A DNA stretch of 33,668 nt from Candidatus Venteria ishoeyi (lineage in GTDB: Bacteria; Pseudomonadota; Gammaproteobacteria; Beggiatoales; Beggiatoaceae): the NCBI RefSeq assembly GCF_030378065.1, contig NZ_JAUCGJ010000052.1, positions 1 to 33,668 on the forward strand, read 5' to 3'. The position numbers and the translations under genes were made by a program. Positions 24,899 through 32,209 of this stretch are shown one piece after another; within the stretch, counting starts at the first letter, position 1, and each line of letters begins with the position of its first letter. Below the pieces are notes generated by a model. That model did no database searches and was not told where the DNA came from. It saw nothing but the letters and a program-made list of their open reading frames with translations.

Positions 24899-25314
24899 GG
24901 TAAATCTCCAGTCAATAGCAAAAATTCTTTGGGTGTTAAAACTTGAATGCCAAAACGAAAGACATTCGGAAAATCTCTTTTGTTAAAACTGATAATAAAA
25001 TCCGCTTCAGCTTCTACAGCCAGTTCCAGCAAAAAATCATCATCAGGATCAGGCAACTGAGGTCGCCAAAGATAGAAAATCTGGCGATGTTTACAAATAG
25101 TGCAAAAGTAATCCAGGAAATCTTCAATGGCTTGGTCAGTCACGCCTAAAACGGGCATGATGCGTTTACAAACTTCTTCATATTCCAGCAACAACGGTAC
25201 GGACAAGTTAACTTGCCAGTCACGCTCGCCTAACAAACGTAATAATAAGTTTGATGCACCACGTCGGGAGCGCATGGCAGCAATGATGATGTTGGTATCC
25301 AGGACAATATTCAT
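24895..25314 (-). CDS. PIN-domain toxin (putative ribonuclease)
   Basis: A 139-aa protein. It opens MNIVLDTNIIIAAMRSRRG with Asp6 of the PIN active site. Acidic residues recur in LLLEYEEV and in DPDDDFLLELAVEAEADFIISFNKRDF, the classic PIN C-terminal block. PIN toxins cleave RNA until held by the antitoxin, here the gene at 24659. ATG 25314 is chosen. An open frame continues 74 codons upstream, but it is made of a gene fragment and the translated palindromic repeat, so it is not the real N-terminus. Confidence 0.82.
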   Translation of the reverse strand: MNIVLDTNIIIAAMRSRRGASNLLLRLLGERDWQVNLSVPLLLEYEEVCKRIMPVLGVTDQAIEDFLDYFCTICKHRQIFYLWRPQLPDPDDDFLLELAVEAEADFIISFNKRDFPNVFRFGIQVLTPKEFLLLTGDLP

Positions 25315-25401
25315 AGTCGTGCCAGTTTGGGTGCGCAACTCTTCAAAAGCATTTGCTTGTGAGCTGTTTAGGGGGTGAATGGCTTTCCAATCTAAATTCA
25401 T
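25315..25401 (-). pseudogene. N-terminal fragment of an unrelated gene fused in frame ahead of the PIN toxin
   Basis: Directly upstream of and in frame with the toxin is a stretch starting at ATG 25401: MNLDWKAIHPLNSSQANAF, then EELRTQTGTT. From memory it resembles the start of large accessory nuclease/ATPase proteins (xIRPLNGSQxxGFEEL pattern). Only about 29 codons remain before the PIN start. The palindromic repeat ends 8 bp upstream of this ATG. The identification rests on recall of a motif and is tentative. Confidence 0.35.
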
Positions 25402-25408
25402 GAAACTA

Positions 25409-25568
25409 AGGAGCGAGAATTTTATAACTTCAGCAACCTGGCTGGTCTTTTTCTCCATTTTCTGCGTTCCGAAAACAGTTACATAGCTTGCTATGCGCCT
25501 GTTTTCACGCCTTGAAAATGAATAAAAATCCTGCACCCAGTTTCTGTATTTATTTTATCCTCACTCCT
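25409..25568 (-). repeat. 161-bp-family palindromic repeat, inverted copy 4
   Basis: It is nearly identical to the three tandem copies at 17571-18053 but in the opposite orientation, running from AGGAGTGAG (25568) to CTCGCTCCT (25409) on the minus strand. The centre GCATAGCAAGCTATGT is retained. Most of the 284-bp gene-free stretch 25402-25685 is this element; the remainder, 25569-25685, is AT-rich with nothing recognised. Confidence 0.9.
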
Positions 25569-25685
25569 AAACACTGTACTCTAATAATAATTCTGTCACT
25601 GTAGCGACTATGGTACATCGTTTTCCACTTTAAAAATGATGCTTGCCATTACTGTAGAATGCTACTGTTATTTGATTATTGTTTT

Positions 25686-26771
25686 TTACAAACCCCGCTC
25701 TTTAACCAAAGCCCGTACCTGCATCCCTTCGCGCAAATAAGTCACCCCGGCGGCAATCACGGGTTCCCCCGCTTGTAGACCGCTTAATACCCGTAAATGG
25801 CCTTTACTTACTGCGCCGATCTGGACTTCGCTGCGGTGTACCTGCATATCTTTTTTCACTTTCCATACCCAGGTTTTGCCTTCCTGTTCAAATACGGCAG
25901 CTAATGGTACCAGTACGCCGGTTTGCACAGGTTCCAGCAACAAGCCACTGAGGTTCACTTCCACATTCACCGCCATACCGGGCAATACTGCGAAGTCCTC
26001 AATTTGCGGCATGGTGTGTACCACGCTATAGGTGCGGGTTAGCGGATCAGGTACCGATTCAAACTCCTTGAAGCAGGCACGATAGTTTTTGTCAGGATGG
26101 GCATTAAAGCTGACTGTCACGCAAATACCACTGGGATCTTCAACTTTTTTCAGTTCCGCCAGCAGGGTTTCCGGGACGCTGAAACGTACATCCAGGCTGT
26201 CATCGCTGCGCAGTTGCAATACCGGGGTCTGTGCTTTGACCGCTTGATAATTCTCTATGCTGACATGCGCAATCACCCCGGCAAATGGTGCATTCAGGTG
26301 GGTATATTTCAAATTATCCTGCGCTTGTGCCAGGGCTGCCCGTGCTGCTTTTAACTCGGCTGAAGCCTTATCAACATTGGCCTGGGCAGTATATTTTTTA
26401 TCAAACAGTTTTTTGGTCTGGTTATATTGGGTTTTAGCCAGTTTATATTTAGCCTGATACTCAGCCAGGGTATTGCGAAAATCAGTATCATCCAGTTGCG
26501 CCAGTAAATCCCCTTGTTTGACGTTCAAACCAGGTTGCGCAGGCAAGGCTTTGAGTTGACCGCCAACCCGAAAGGCCAGATCAGATTTACGTGAGGCTTC
26601 AACCGTACCAGGATAAACCCGTTTCACAGGCGCGCCAGCAGCCTGGGCGATGAAAATTTTTGCCGGACGTATTTTTGCCTCTGGCGCGGCTTGTTCTTCT
26701 GCTTGTAAGGTACAGCCGCTGATTAAAATGCTTAAACTGAGCCAAAATAGTGCTGTGATGTCGGTTCTCAT
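25686..26771 (-). CDS. RND efflux periplasmic adaptor (membrane fusion lipoprotein)
   Basis: A 361-aa protein with a lipoprotein signal ending LISGC (Cys20), then the barrel-sandwich/lipoyl halves (VKQGDLLAQLDDTDF and APFAGVIAHV), a coiled-coil hairpin (KYKLAKTQYNQTKKLFDKK onward, to about 155) and a C-terminal domain with GLQAGEPVIAAG. It links the RND pump in the inner membrane to the outer-membrane channel. GGAGAG precedes ATG 26771. A 13-bp hairpin and an AcrR-like operator lie upstream. The pump gene is about 1 kb downstream instead of adjacent. Confidence 0.9.
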   Translation of the reverse strand: MRTDITALFWLSLSILISGCTLQAEEQAAPEAKIRPAKIFIAQAAGAPVKRVYPGTVEASRKSDLAFRVGGQLKALPAQPGLNVKQGDLLAQLDDTDFRNTLAEYQAKYKLAKTQYNQTKKLFDKKYTAQANVDKASAELKAARAALAQAQDNLKYTHLNAPFAGVIAHVSIENYQAVKAQTPVLQLRSDDSLDVRFSVPETLLAELKKVEDPSGICVTVSFNAHPDKNYRACFKEFESVPDPLTRTYSVVHTMPQIEDFAVLPGMAVNVEVNLSGLLLEPVQTGVLVPLAAVFEQEGKTWVWKVKKDMQVHRSEVQIGAVSKGHLRVLSGLQAGEPVIAAGVTYLREGMQVRALVKERGL

Positions 26772-26782
26772 GTTTCTCTCCC

Positions 26783-26812
26783 ATAGATTTTCAGGTCAGC
26801 CTGAAAATCTAT
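26783..26812. promoter_or_regulatory. Perfect 13-bp hairpin in the adaptor 5' leader
   Basis: ATAGATTTTCAGG (26783-26795) and CCTGAAAATCTAT (26800-26812) are exact inverted repeats around a 4-nt loop. A T-run follows on the plus strand. On the coding (minus) strand it lies between the putative operator and the ribosome site, 12 bp before the adaptor ATG. It may be a leader hairpin, a terminator for antisense transcription, or a second operator. Confidence 0.5.
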
Positions 26813-26819
26813 ATTTTTT

Positions 26820-26843
26820 AATAAACATTGTTGAATGTATGTT
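26820..26843. promoter_or_regulatory. AcrR-like operator upstream of the RND adaptor
   Basis: This 24-bp window matches the known E. coli AcrR operator (palindrome containing TGAATGTATGTA) at 18 of 24 positions by eye. It shares TTGAATGTAT with the site before the TetR gene (27596-27619). It lies about 50 bp upstream of the adaptor start. Confidence 0.5.
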
Positions 26844-26883
26844 TACAGGGTAAATAATTTAGAAATTTCTGTTCTGGAAAATA

Positions 26884-27576
26884 CTAATTTTCTTGCATGA
26901 TTTTAATAATACGTTCATCCAAACATGAACGCATAAACTGATTCATGGCGGCTTCATTGCCGGTAGCATAAAAATCCAGCATTTTTTCATTAAATTCCAA
27001 CTGCCTTTTGGCAGGTAAATTAATCGCAGGATAACCCTGACTCAGCAATAAACCATTCATCATAAAACGTCCCATGCGCTTGTTCACATCATAAAAAAAT
27101 TGAACGCGGGACATGGTTAAAAATACATGAATAGCCTGATCATAAATATCTCCAAGCTTCCCCAAACTTTCCAGCATATCAGCAAAATATTGCTCTAATA
27201 CAGTATAGCTCGGTGGTACATAATCGGTTCCGGCAATCAACACACCACCACTGCGAAACGCGCCCCATTGCAAAGCTTCCTCTTTAGCTGCAATTGCATG
27301 TAGTTCGCAGGCGCTGGTTTTGGAGAGTCGAAAAGTACCCTGCTCAATCCAGTTAAAGAGTTCACGCCATGCATTGCCCTGATTTAGCGCAATTTGCTGA
27401 TCAGATAATTTATGCCCGCCGACCGTAATACCATCCAGCAAGGTCTGAATTTCCGGCAAAGTCAGTGCAATACCTTCAAGGTTCACTGCATCACAGACAA
27501 GTTCCGCTAATTGGCGTTTGACTATCATCAACGCTTTGTCGATATTTGGCGGCATATGCCAGTATAAATCGTTCAC
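26884..27576 (-). CDS. Fic/DOC-family protein with altered active-site motif
   Basis: A 230-aa protein with a Fic fold. The inhibitory-helix-like region is AVNLEGIALTLPEI (about 30-43, Glu34-Gly35). The core motif is QFFYDVNKRMGR at 159-170, aligned to HPFxxGNGRxxR. The catalytic His is Gln here, while Phe, Asp, Asn, Arg and the final Arg are kept. Fic enzymes usually transfer AMP from ATP to a target protein; without His, normal AMPylation is unlikely, so the activity may differ or be lost. GTG 27576 with GAAGATT upstream is the chosen start. It lies between, and may share control with, the efflux adaptor and the divergent TetR gene. Confidence 0.78.
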   Translation of the reverse strand: MNDLYWHMPPNIDKALMIVKRQLAELVCDAVNLEGIALTLPEIQTLLDGITVGGHKLSDQQIALNQGNAWRELFNWIEQGTFRLSKTSACELHAIAAKEEALQWGAFRSGGVLIAGTDYVPPSYTVLEQYFADMLESLGKLGDIYDQAIHVFLTMSRVQFFYDVNKRMGRFMMNGLLLSQGYPAINLPAKRQLEFNEKMLDFYATGNEAAMNQFMRSCLDERIIKIMQEN

Positions 27577-27595
27577 AATCTTCTTTTCACTCGCT

Positions 27596-27619
27596 TACAT
27601 ACGTTTTTGAATGTATAAT
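27596..27619. promoter_or_regulatory. AcrR-like operator overlapping the TetR-gene promoter
   Basis: TACATACGTTTTTGAATGTA and the next four bases match the known E. coli AcrR operator at 19 of 24 positions by eye. A perfect TATAAT -10 (27614-27619) overlaps its right end, so binding would repress the tetR promoter and could also affect the divergent fic gene. Confidence 0.6.
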
Positions 27620-27656
27620 TATAGTCCTAAATTTTGAGAAAGCAAGGTATCCGATT

Positions 27657-28277
27657 ATGGCGCGTAAAACCAAAGCAGAAGCGGAGCGCACTTATCATGC
27701 GCTGCTGGACGCGGCAACCTTATTGTTCATTGAGCAAGGGGTGGCAAAAACCACGCTCAATGATATTGCGCATCGTGCAGATATGACCCGGGGCGCGGTG
27801 TATTGGCATTTTAAGAATAAGGATGCAGTGATTCAGGCATTATGGGAACGCAATGCCAAAACCATGCACGATGGTTTTGTCTATCGCTTAAAAAATCTTG
27901 ATATGACTTGTCCGGCAGCAGATTTTCGTGATGCGATAAAAGCATTATTACGCAGAGCCGTGACCGACCCTCAGCTCAGTCAGGCCATGCGCATTGTCAT
28001 GCACTGTATTGAATTTACCGATGAAAAAACAGAATTACAAAGTTTTTTATACACTTGTCGAGATGAATTCTATGAAGCGCTGCAAGTGGCGCTGCAAACG
28101 CTCGAGCAGCAGGGGGCGCTGCGCCGTGACCTGCCCGTAGCGGTTTTAATCAGTAGTTTGTGGGCTTACCTAAATGGTCTGGTGCACACCAACCTGGAAC
28201 CGGGCAGTAAAACCGTTGACTTGCAAGCCTATGGTGACAAGCTGCTGGACTTGTGGTTGGACGCAGTGCTGAAATGA
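27657..28277 (+). CDS. TetR/AcrR-family transcriptional regulator of efflux
   Basis: A 206-aa protein. It opens MARKTKAEAERTYHALLDAA, with the HTH at about 30-60 (TTLNDIAHRADMTRGAVYWHFKNK) highly typical of AcrR. A helical ligand-binding domain follows. ATG 27657 with AAGG upstream is chosen; the longer frame crosses its operator. Operator-like palindromes lie at its own promoter and upstream of the RND adaptor, so it probably represses both and is released by pump substrates. Its stop overlaps the next gene's start (ATGA). Confidence 0.88.
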   Translation: MARKTKAEAERTYHALLDAATLLFIEQGVAKTTLNDIAHRADMTRGAVYWHFKNKDAVIQALWERNAKTMHDGFVYRLKNLDMTCPAADFRDAIKALLRRAVTDPQLSQAMRIVMHCIEFTDEKTELQSFLYTCRDEFYEALQVALQTLEQQGALRRDLPVAVLISSLWAYLNGLVHTNLEPGSKTVDLQAYGDKLLDLWLDAVLK

Positions 28278-28717
28278 AAGTCATCCTGCATTTTGTGTTT
28301 GCAGGTTTGAGTCTTGCCGTATTTGCTGGTTTATCCCTGTATTTTATACACATGGCTTGGTACGCCTGGCAGCTTGAACAAGCATTGGATACGCGGGGCG
28401 TTATGACCACAGCAAGCATTACCGCCTGTCATCCCGGTAGCAAAAGCACCCCCGTGGAATTTGAATACCATGTAGCCAATGCCAATGGTAATAAACGCCT
28501 TTATCAAGGCCGTAATCAAGGCGGCGGCGGTAGTGCTGCAAAATGCCAACGCGGTAAAACCATAGTGGTGCGTTATCTGCCGGAAGCCCCTGAACAAGTG
28601 CAACACAGCCGTTCAGCGGATTTATTTTTTGGCATCATTGGCAGTATTGCAGCTTTGACAATACTGTTGGTACTGATTCGTCTGATGATTAAAGAAGGCA
28701 TCGTGCCAAAAACTTAA
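28274..28717 (+). CDS. DUF3592-like membrane protein
   Basis: A 147-aa protein with an N-terminal membrane helix (about 5-30), a beta-rich soluble part with FEYHVANANG and VVRYLPEAPEQ, and a C-terminal helix (about 115-140). The pattern of two helices around a small beta domain with a YxPxxP-type motif fits DUF3592. The start overlaps the TetR stop by 4 nt, so they are co-translated. The function is unknown. A hairpin overlapping its stop follows. Confidence 0.65.
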   Translation: MKVILHFVFAGLSLAVFAGLSLYFIHMAWYAWQLEQALDTRGVMTTASITACHPGSKSTPVEFEYHVANANGNKRLYQGRNQGGGGSAAKCQRGKTIVVRYLPEAPEQVQHSRSADLFFGIIGSIAALTILLVLIRLMIKEGIVPKT

Positions 28718-28741
28718 CACACCGTCATAATAATGGGTGTT
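28716..28741 (+). terminator. Hairpin at the end of the DUF3592 gene
   Basis: AACACACC (28716-28723) can pair with GGGTGTT (28735-28741) with one bulge. It overlaps the stop codon and leads into the dispersed repeat copy 2. There is no T-tract. Confidence 0.35.
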
Positions 28742-28825
28742 ACGCAAAAGCTTCTTTTTCACAGGTTTTGAAGTTTTGAAACGCGAAAAAATCACTTTTA
28801 CTTCACGCTGATTTTCATTTACACC
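28735..28825 (+). repeat. Dispersed intergenic repeat (copy 2)
   Basis: It shares AAAAGCTTCTTTTTCACA and TACTTCACGCTG, with similar spacing, with the minus strand of 13001-13078. It lies in the 297-bp gene-free stretch between the DUF3592 gene and ccmD. The remainder of that stretch holds a possible hairpin, GGTGGA (28852-28857) with TCCACC (28893-28898), and AT-rich DNA likely to contain the ccm promoter. Confidence 0.55.
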
Positions 28826-29014
28826 TAAGCACTATCAATAACTTGGCATAAGGTGGAAGCGGTTTTCAATGCCTTAAGCAGTGCAAGAAGCCTCCACCGA
28901 ACTCAGCTTATATTACCAAGATTTCATCTTGCTTTAGCTGCAAAAGCATACTCAATTATGGCAAAATAAAAGGTTCTATGTGACGGATGAAAGATTAAAA
29001 ACAGGCCACAATCA

Positions 29015-29182
29015 ATGGAAGCAGTACAAGAATTTTTTCATATGGGCGGTTATGCCTTTTATGTCTGGGCATCGTATGGCATTGCCGCCGTGGTGTTATT
29101 TTTTAACTGGATGAGTCCGATTTTGCGGGAACGGGAAATCAAAAAAGGATTAGCGCGCAAAGTGCGTAGGAGCCAAAGATGA
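29015..29182 (+). CDS. ccmD: Heme exporter protein CcmD
   Basis: A 55-aa single-pass membrane protein. MEAVQEFFHMGGYAFYVWAS is the conserved CcmD N-terminus; the helix spans about 14-32 and a basic Lys/Arg-rich tail (REIKKGLARKVRR) follows. CcmD binds CcmC and aids release of heme-loaded CcmE in cytochrome c maturation System I. It overlaps ccmE by 4 nt (ATGA). No ccmA, ccmB or ccmC precedes it. Confidence 0.85.
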   Translation: MEAVQEFFHMGGYAFYVWASYGIAAVVLFFNWMSPILREREIKKGLARKVRRSQR

Positions 29183-29643
29183 GAGCAAAGCATAAACAAC
29201 GACTGGCGTTGGTGGTGTTATTGGTATTAGGCGTGGGCATTAGTGTCGCCCTGGCATTAACCGCATTTAATAAAAACCTGCAAGCCTATTTTACCCCCAC
29301 GGAAATTGCCAATGGGGAAGCACCCAAAGGCCAGACAATTAATGTCGGCGGCCTGGTGAAAGAGGGCAGCGTACAACGTGCCTCAGACAGTTTAAAAATC
29401 CAGTTTGATGTTTCCGATACCGCTAAAGAAGTCAATGTGGTGTATGAAGGTATTCTGCCGGACTTATTCCGCGAAGGCCAGGGCATCGTCGTTACTGGAA
29501 GAATCCAGCAGGATGGTACATTTTTAGCCTCGGAAGTATTGGCCAAGCATGATGAAACCTATATGCCCCCGGCTGCCAAAGATGCGATTGATGCAGCGCA
29601 ACACGGCAAAAACACAGCGCCTCACGGCGCAGGCGAGGAGTAA
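29179..29643 (+). CDS. ccmE: Cytochrome c maturation heme chaperone CcmE
   Basis: A 154-aa protein anchored by an N-terminal helix (about 8-28) with a periplasmic OB-fold. The heme-binding His124 is in LAKHDETYMPP, with Tyr128 four residues on, as in E. coli His130/Tyr134. VVYEGILPDLFREGQGIVVTG is family-typical. It carries covalently bound heme from CcmABCD to CcmF. The tail after the motif is short and charged. It is followed 2 nt later by ccmF. Confidence 0.93.
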   Translation: MRAKHKQRLALVVLLVLGVGISVALALTAFNKNLQAYFTPTEIANGEAPKGQTINVGGLVKEGSVQRASDSLKIQFDVSDTAKEVNVVYEGILPDLFREGQGIVVTGRIQQDGTFLASEVLAKHDETYMPPAAKDAIDAAQHGKNTAPHGAGEE

Positions 29644-29645
29644 TC

Positions 29646-31625
29646 ATGGTTCCTGAGCTTGGGCATTTCGCCCTGATTCTGGCTTTATGTCTGGCTATTG
29701 TACAGACAGTTTTTCCACTCATCGGCACCGCGCGCAACATCCCCAACTGGATGGCAGTCGCACGTCCAGCAGCAACTGGGCAATGGGTATTCATGCTGCT
29801 GGGATTTGCCTGTCTGACTTACAGCTTTATTTATAATGATTTTTCTGTCGCCTATGCGGCACAACACTCTAACAGCAACCTGCCGCTAATCTATCGGATT
29901 TCCGCAGTCTGGGGTGGACATGAAGGCTCCTTGCTATTGTGGGTTTTCATTCTTTCAAGCTGGACGGTGGCGGTGGCTTTCCTCAGCCGCAGCCTGCCAG
30001 AAGATATGGCAGCGCGTGTACTTGCAGTCATGGGTTTTATCAGTATTGGTTTTTTACTGTTTATGATCATGACCTCCAACCCATTTGATCGTTTATTCCC
30101 CATCCCTATGGAAGGGCGCGATCTCAATCCCTTATTACAAGACCCCGGATTAATTATTCACCCACCAATGTTATACATGGGTTATGTCGGTTTTTCTGTG
30201 GCCTTTGCTTTTTCCATCGCAGCCTTGTTAGGCGGTAATCTGGACAGCGCCTGGGCGCGCTGGTCACGCCCCTGGACGGTCGTTGCCTGGGTATTTTTAA
30301 CTGCGGGTATCTCCCTGGGGAGCTGGTGGGCCTATTATGAACTAGGCTGGGGCGGCTGGTGGTTCTGGGATCCGGTAGAAAATGCCTCATTTATGCCCTG
30401 GCTGGTAGGCACGGCACTGATGCATTCCCTGATTGTTACAGAAAAGCGTGGTACGTTTAAAACCTGGACCGTCTTACTTGCTATTACTACATTTTCACTG
30501 AGTTTGCTGGGTACATTCCTGGTACGTTCCGGGGTATTAACCTCAGTTCATGCCTTTGCCACTGATCCTAAGCGTGGTGTTTTTATTCTGGCTTTTCTGG
30601 TTGCAGTGGTGGGCTTCTCACTGGTGTTATACGCCTGGCGCGCGCCCACTGTGGGCAAAGGTGGACGTTTCTCCTTATTTTCCAGAGAATCCTTATTGTT
30701 GTTTAACAATGTGTTATTGATTGTTGCAGCAGCGGTTGTCTTACTGGGCACCTTGTATCCCTTGTTCATGGATGCCCTGGGACTGGGTAAAATTTCTGTA
30801 GGCCCGCCTTATTTTGATACCGTATTTTTCTATATCATGATACCGCTGGTGATTTTAATGGGCCTGTCTGCCGCCATGCGTTGGAAAAAAGATGACAGCA
30901 AACGTATTTTCAACAACCTGTCTTTGGTCATAATAATCAGTATTGTGGGTGGTTTTGCCCCAGTCTTATTATTGGGCAAAGAAGGCTGGACAACCGTTCC
31001 CGGCATGATGGGCGGTTTATGGGTCATGCTCACCAGCCTCCAGGGTTTACATGATCGCAGCCGTAATAAATCCGGTCTCTGGGCTAAATTAAAAGCAATA
31101 CCACGCAGTTACTATGCAATGATGATCGCACATTTTGGTTTTGCCGTTACCATCATCGGTATTGTTATGACCAATGCCTACAGCATTGAAAAAGACATAC
31201 GCCTGCAATTAAACAAACCGCTGCATATTGGTGAATATGTGTTTGAGCTGAAAGCACTTAACGCCCATAAAGGGCCAAACTATATTGCAACCAGGGGACA
31301 GGTTGAAGTCTACAAGGATGGAACATTGGTCACCCTGCTGGAACCGGAAAAACGCAACTATCCAACCAAAGGTATGCCGATGACAGAAGCAGCGATTGAT
31401 CCGGGTTTCTGGCGTGATATTTATGTCGCCTTGGGTGAACCTTTGGGTGACTCAAAAGACTGGAGTGCGCGGGTGTATTACAAACCCTTCATACGCTGGA
31501 TCTGGCTGGGTAGTATTTTCATGATGCTGGCGGGCTTCCTATCTGTGACTGACCGGCGTTATCGCCGCCTCAAGGTGCGTGACAGCGACCGCATCATGGC
31601 TTCCAGAGTTGCCGAAACTGCATAG
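29646..31625 (+). CDS. ccmF: Cytochrome c heme lyase subunit CcmF
   Basis: A 659-aa polytopic inner-membrane protein. The WWD heme-handling motif is WGGWWFWDPVENASFMPW at about 237-254, and there are several conserved His between helices. Length and motif are typical of CcmF. It attaches heme from CcmE to the CxxCH of apocytochrome c, normally with CcmH/CcmI. It sits between ccmE and ccmG in standard order. Confidence 0.94.
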   Translation: MVPELGHFALILALCLAIVQTVFPLIGTARNIPNWMAVARPAATGQWVFMLLGFACLTYSFIYNDFSVAYAAQHSNSNLPLIYRISAVWGGHEGSLLLWVFILSSWTVAVAFLSRSLPEDMAARVLAVMGFISIGFLLFMIMTSNPFDRLFPIPMEGRDLNPLLQDPGLIIHPPMLYMGYVGFSVAFAFSIAALLGGNLDSAWARWSRPWTVVAWVFLTAGISLGSWWAYYELGWGGWWFWDPVENASFMPWLVGTALMHSLIVTEKRGTFKTWTVLLAITTFSLSLLGTFLVRSGVLTSVHAFATDPKRGVFILAFLVAVVGFSLVLYAWRAPTVGKGGRFSLFSRESLLLFNNVLLIVAAAVVLLGTLYPLFMDALGLGKISVGPPYFDTVFFYIMIPLVILMGLSAAMRWKKDDSKRIFNNLSLVIIISIVGGFAPVLLLGKEGWTTVPGMMGGLWVMLTSLQGLHDRSRNKSGLWAKLKAIPRSYYAMMIAHFGFAVTIIGIVMTNAYSIEKDIRLQLNKPLHIGEYVFELKALNAHKGPNYIATRGQVEVYKDGTLVTLLEPEKRNYPTKGMPMTEAAIDPGFWRDIYVALGEPLGDSKDWSARVYYKPFIRWIWLGSIFMMLAGFLSVTDRRYRRLKVRDSDRIMASRVAETA

Positions 31626-31634
31626 GATACGCTG

Positions 31635-32174
31635 ATGAAATCAATAAAATTTTTATGGCCGCTGATTATTTTTGCGGTATTAGTTGGTTTTTTGTATGCC
31701 GGTTTAAGCCTGAACCCGCGTGAGATGAAATCCACCCGCCTGGATAAACCCGCACCTTTTTTTAAGCTGCTTGATGTACAAAAACCAGAAAGCTTTTTTA
31801 GCAGCGAACAGCTAAGAGGTAAGGTTTCTATTTTGAACGTCTGGGCATCCTGGTGCGTTTCCTGTCGTCAGGAACACCCGCTCTTGATGCAGTTATCCAA
31901 ACAAAAACGCATCAACTTATACGGCTTGAACTGGAAAGACACCCTGCCTGCGGCACAGAAGTGGCTGGCACAACACGGCAATCCTTATCTTGCCAGTGCC
32001 TTTGACACAGATGGTCGGGTGGGTATTGATTATGGCGTTACCGGCACCCCGGAAACCTTTATTCTCGATAAAAAAGGCATTGTACGTTATAAACACGTCG
32101 GCCCGATTGGGGTGAAAGACTTTACTGATATTTTCTGGCCCATGATTCAGGAACTGGAAGCGGAACAGGTATAG
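31635..32174 (+). CDS. ccmG: Thiol:disulfide interchange protein CcmG/DsbE
   Basis: A 179-aa membrane-anchored periplasmic thioredoxin. The N-terminal helix is at 5-25, the active site WASWCVSC has Cys74 and Cys77, and the cis-Pro loop GVTGTPETFILD follows. It reduces the apocytochrome c heme-site disulfide for ligation. AGGA precedes ATG 31635. The usual next gene ccmH is absent; a strong hairpin follows instead. Confidence 0.92.
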   Translation: MKSIKFLWPLIIFAVLVGFLYAGLSLNPREMKSTRLDKPAPFFKLLDVQKPESFFSSEQLRGKVSILNVWASWCVSCRQEHPLLMQLSKQKRINLYGLNWKDTLPAAQKWLAQHGNPYLASAFDTDGRVGIDYGVTGTPETFILDKKGIVRYKHVGPIGVKDFTDIFWPMIQELEAEQV

Positions 32175-32182
32175 GTTAGACA

Positions 32183-32209
32183 GATAACACCCCTTCAAGG
32201 GGTGTTATC
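32183..32209 (+). terminator. Perfect 12-bp hairpin after ccmG; repeat family with 9292-9323
   Basis: GATAACACCCCT (32183-32194) and AGGGGTGTTATC (32198-32209) form a perfect stem with a 3-nt loop, and the tail CGTAAAGC matches that at 9322-9329. It closes the ccm operon, although no T-tract follows. The stop codon of the small minus-strand ORF lies inside it. Confidence 0.6.

Noticed and set aside
25315-25536. N-terminal extension of the PIN toxin
   Set aside because: The extra 74 codons translate the palindromic repeat and a foreign fragment. The PIN fold begins at ATG 25314.
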